Shown: positions 55,732 through 58,000 of the stretch, in pieces | How the letters are laid out: every line of letters begins with the position of its first letter | Position numbering within the stretch: the stretch's first letter is position 1 | NCBI RefSeq assembly: GCF_030272615.1 | Contig: NC_081405.1 | Location: 648,621,420 to 648,679,419 of the forward strand | Direction: 5' to 3' | Length of the DNA: 58,000 nt | DNA from: Cryptomeria japonica | Lineage: Eukaryota; Streptophyta; Pinopsida; Cupressales; Cupressaceae | Translations under genes and position numbers: made by a program | The notes under the pieces: model-generated | Databases searched by the model: none | Told to the model about the DNA's origin: nothing | What the model saw: only the letters and a program-made list of their open reading frames with translations

Positions 55732-56392
55732 CTAACGTACAAATTTATGTAATACACCAACATTATCATCATTAGGTCTTATAGCATAATCTTCCCTATA
55801 AATACATCTAGAAGCATAATGACCACTTCTTCCACAATTAAAACACTTGAAAGGTAACTTACCTTTATATTTTTTGGGTCCTTTCTTCAATATTCTCCCA
55901 AAGTTTACTTCTAACTCATCCATGTTATTGCTTTCTTCAAGTTCATCTTCAGTCTTCTTGGTAGCTTTGAATACTATTTCTTCATTTCATAAATCATCTA
56001 GCTCAACAATCTCAAAGGCGAAGAGTGAAAAATATAGCTAATCCAAAGTGTATTTGTCCATATCATGAAATTATTCAATGACATACTTATTGCCTTTGTG
56101 TCATTTTGATAGTGTTAGCATCACTTTTCTCATAGATTCACTTTTTCCTAATTATCCACCAACATCCATCATCGCACTTACAATCTCATTTACTTGATGT
56201 ATATAACTTTCAATGTTCTCATCATCAAACATTCTCATGTTCTCAAATTTGTGCTTTAGGTTTGTCAACTTGGCTTGCTTTGTCTTCAAATCACCTTCAT
56301 ATACACTACTCAACTTCTCACATATCTCTTTAGCAAACTTGAACCCCATAACTAAATAGAAAATACTAGATCACTCAAGCAGCTGATAATAG
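55732..56392 (-). pseudogene. gag: Copia-type gag remnant, minus strand
   Basis: Minus strand: FAKEICEKLSSVYEGDLKTK, then LTNLKHKFENMRMFDDENIE and SYIHQVNEIVSAMMDVGG (56349-56152; UBN2 region). After several stops come MDELEVNFGRILKKGPKKYK and an intact zinc knuckle CFNCGRSGHYASRC (CX2CX4HX4C). The N-terminal side is cut at 56392 by the LTR that starts at 56393, so the rest should lie beyond that element. Nothing of protease or pol follows on the left. Confidence 0.85.
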
Positions 56393-57745
56393 TGTAGATA
56401 CTTAAATTAATTATTTTAATTAATTTAACTCCCCCACATAATTAATTTATTTAACAATTTTAATCCTTATCCTTCTCAATATTAATTAAATTTAATCTAA
56501 TTAATATTGTCACTATAGTCCAATGATTGATTAATTTAATAAATCAATTTTCCTTTCTTCTTCTAAGACAATCAAAATTAAATCTTCCTAATTCCCCCCT
56601 TTTTATTAATTAATCTCAATTAATTAATTAATCATTGTGATTCCTACAAATCACCTTTTTCTAATCCATCATTAGTCTAATTAATTCTTCTAGAAACTCT
56701 TTTCATCTTAATTATCATTATTTCTCAATTTTTAATTACCTCCACTCATTCTCTCTCCCAGTCAAATCCTCCTACAAATCCCACTTTCTCTAATCCCACC
56801 TATTCCCTCTTCTAATTTCTTCTAATCCCTCTTCTAATGGGTTGCTAGTGGCTAATCCCCATAATTAGCCACAAAAGTCAACCCCTAGCCCTTCTAGGCT
56901 AGATCTCCTTGTCCTCTCATCCAACCACTTTCCTTAAATGCCCTTCTCACATTTCTTTATGCATTCCCCCATCCAACTAACTTCATTGAATGCTCTCTTC
57001 CTAGGTCAATGTGATATTTTCAAAAATCTCACATTCCTTTATGTATCCCTTCACCCAAGGAATTTTTAATTTCTTTTTATTCCTCAAATCCCCATGGTCC
57101 CTTTTTGGAGAATTTTTTAAATCCTCCTTCCCATCATCTAAAGAAATTTTTTTATTCCTTTTGTCTTTCCTAGGTGCATTGGGAAGCCTTCCCAATGAAC
57201 CTTGAGGAGTATGGAGACAAAAAATGCCTTTATGTCATATCTCTTGGATCCCACACTTGTCATATCATCATTTCTTGATCCATGTGTGAGCTCACATGCA
57301 ATCTTGGCCCTCCATCTTGGATCAATCCTAGCCCTCCATTTCTTCTCCCTTTTTTCTATAAATTGGGGATTACACCTCTTCATTAGATATCTCCAAGTTT
57401 AGTAAGTTTATGCTGCCATTTTAAGTCCAAAAGACTCCATCCAAGTAACTATAACAAAATTTCCACCCATCCATCACTTATTCATCTTAACCTCCATCTT
57501 CAACCCATTTATTTCATCATCCTTTTGATAATATTTTTGCACATTTGGATAGCCACCACATTCAATCAAGGAGCACATCAAATCAAGTTGGAAAAGGGGG
57601 GCCACTTCAACCTCATCCTGCTTAATCCATAGAGGCAGGTAAAGGTGAAGGTATAAATTGGTTATTTGATTGATTGTGTGCTTTGTTGTTCATCTCCTTG
57701 CATTTTAACTATGTCATTTCCTTTCGTCCCTTTCACCTTGCTTCA
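56393..57745 (+). repeat. 5' LTR of a Ty3/gypsy element running out of the window
   Basis: Starts TGTAGATACTTAAATTAATT and ends CTTCA (57741-57745). It has an AATTAATT-rich 5' part, a TATA-like CTATAAATTGGGG near 57357 and a primer-site-like sequence just after. Left flank AATAG would be the TSD. Same style as the LTR fragments at 24969 and 33273. Confidence 0.65.
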
Positions 57746-57748
57746 TTT

Positions 57749-57767
57749 TGGCACGCCTGGTGGGACC
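57749..57767 (+). promoter_or_regulatory. Primer binding site of the gypsy element
   Basis: TGGCACGCCTGGTGGGACC, three bases after the LTR; begins with TGG, as required to pair with a tRNA CCA end. The tRNA was not identified. Confidence 0.6.
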
Positions 57768-58000
57768 CACATCCCTAATTTAACATAGTTTTGGAAGTTT
57801 TTCTTATTTTTTTGTCAAAGGTCATACATTAGCGTGACCAACTACATTCCAGCGTGAGTGATACATGTTACGCACGAGCGCTTGCATTTTGGTGCGACTG
57901 ACAATAATTGGAATTTTTCTTCCCACCTTCAGAACAAATTTTAGTTCAGCGCGAGTGTTGGGAGAATAGAATGTCCACCTACAACCTTTCTTTTCTCACT
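57768..58000 (+). other. Leader of the gypsy element, incomplete
   Basis: No ORF yet. GCGTGA and GCGCGAG motifs recur (57831, 57854, 57951). Confidence 0.4.

Overview
The window reads as plant nuclear DNA that is almost entirely transposable elements. It is AT-rich and carries no tRNA, rRNA or recognisable host gene. Large Ty1/copia elements, Ty3/gypsy pieces, LINE-1-type ORF1, a Helitron helicase, plant mobile domain (PMD) coding sequence and long tandem satellites are nested in one another. A large, repeat-bloated genome such as a gymnosperm fits best, but that is inference; no sequence here fixes the species.

Layout. 1-1280: 3' part of a Helitron. 1781-10690: a minus-strand LINE ORF1 remnant split by copia-1 (1897-9183, TSD TGTAT). 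13815-23755: a minus-strand PMD-Gag-protease relic split by copia-2 (15161-22948, TSD TATCT); removing copia-2 and one TSD copy rejoins the PMD frame. 24969-33273: opposed LTR-like ends enclosing a minus-strand transposase-like pseudogene (copy A), GA satellites and two tandem duplications. 34321-54775: what looks like one very large DNA transposon carrying inverted subterminal palindromic repeats at both ends, a plus-strand multi-exon gene (34777-37247), a 359-bp satellite, and a convergent minus-strand transposase-like gene (copy B, 40258-43178). Its right half is swollen by a gag-plus-extra-ORF copia derivative (43428-48412), a 0.8-kb higher-order repeat and a small non-autonomous copia (49436-52471). 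55732-58000: a minus-strand copia gag fragment interrupted by the 5' LTR of a Ty3/gypsy element that runs off the window.

The main result is the transposase-like family (copies A and B), which I cannot assign to a named superfamily, and the convergent multi-exon partner gene beside copy B. Most coding sequence is dead. Where related copies can be aligned, nonsense codons are mainly explained by C-to-T or G-to-A change (CAG/CAA/CGA to stop, TGG to stop), as expected from deamination of methylated cytosine in silenced elements. No intact autonomous element was found.
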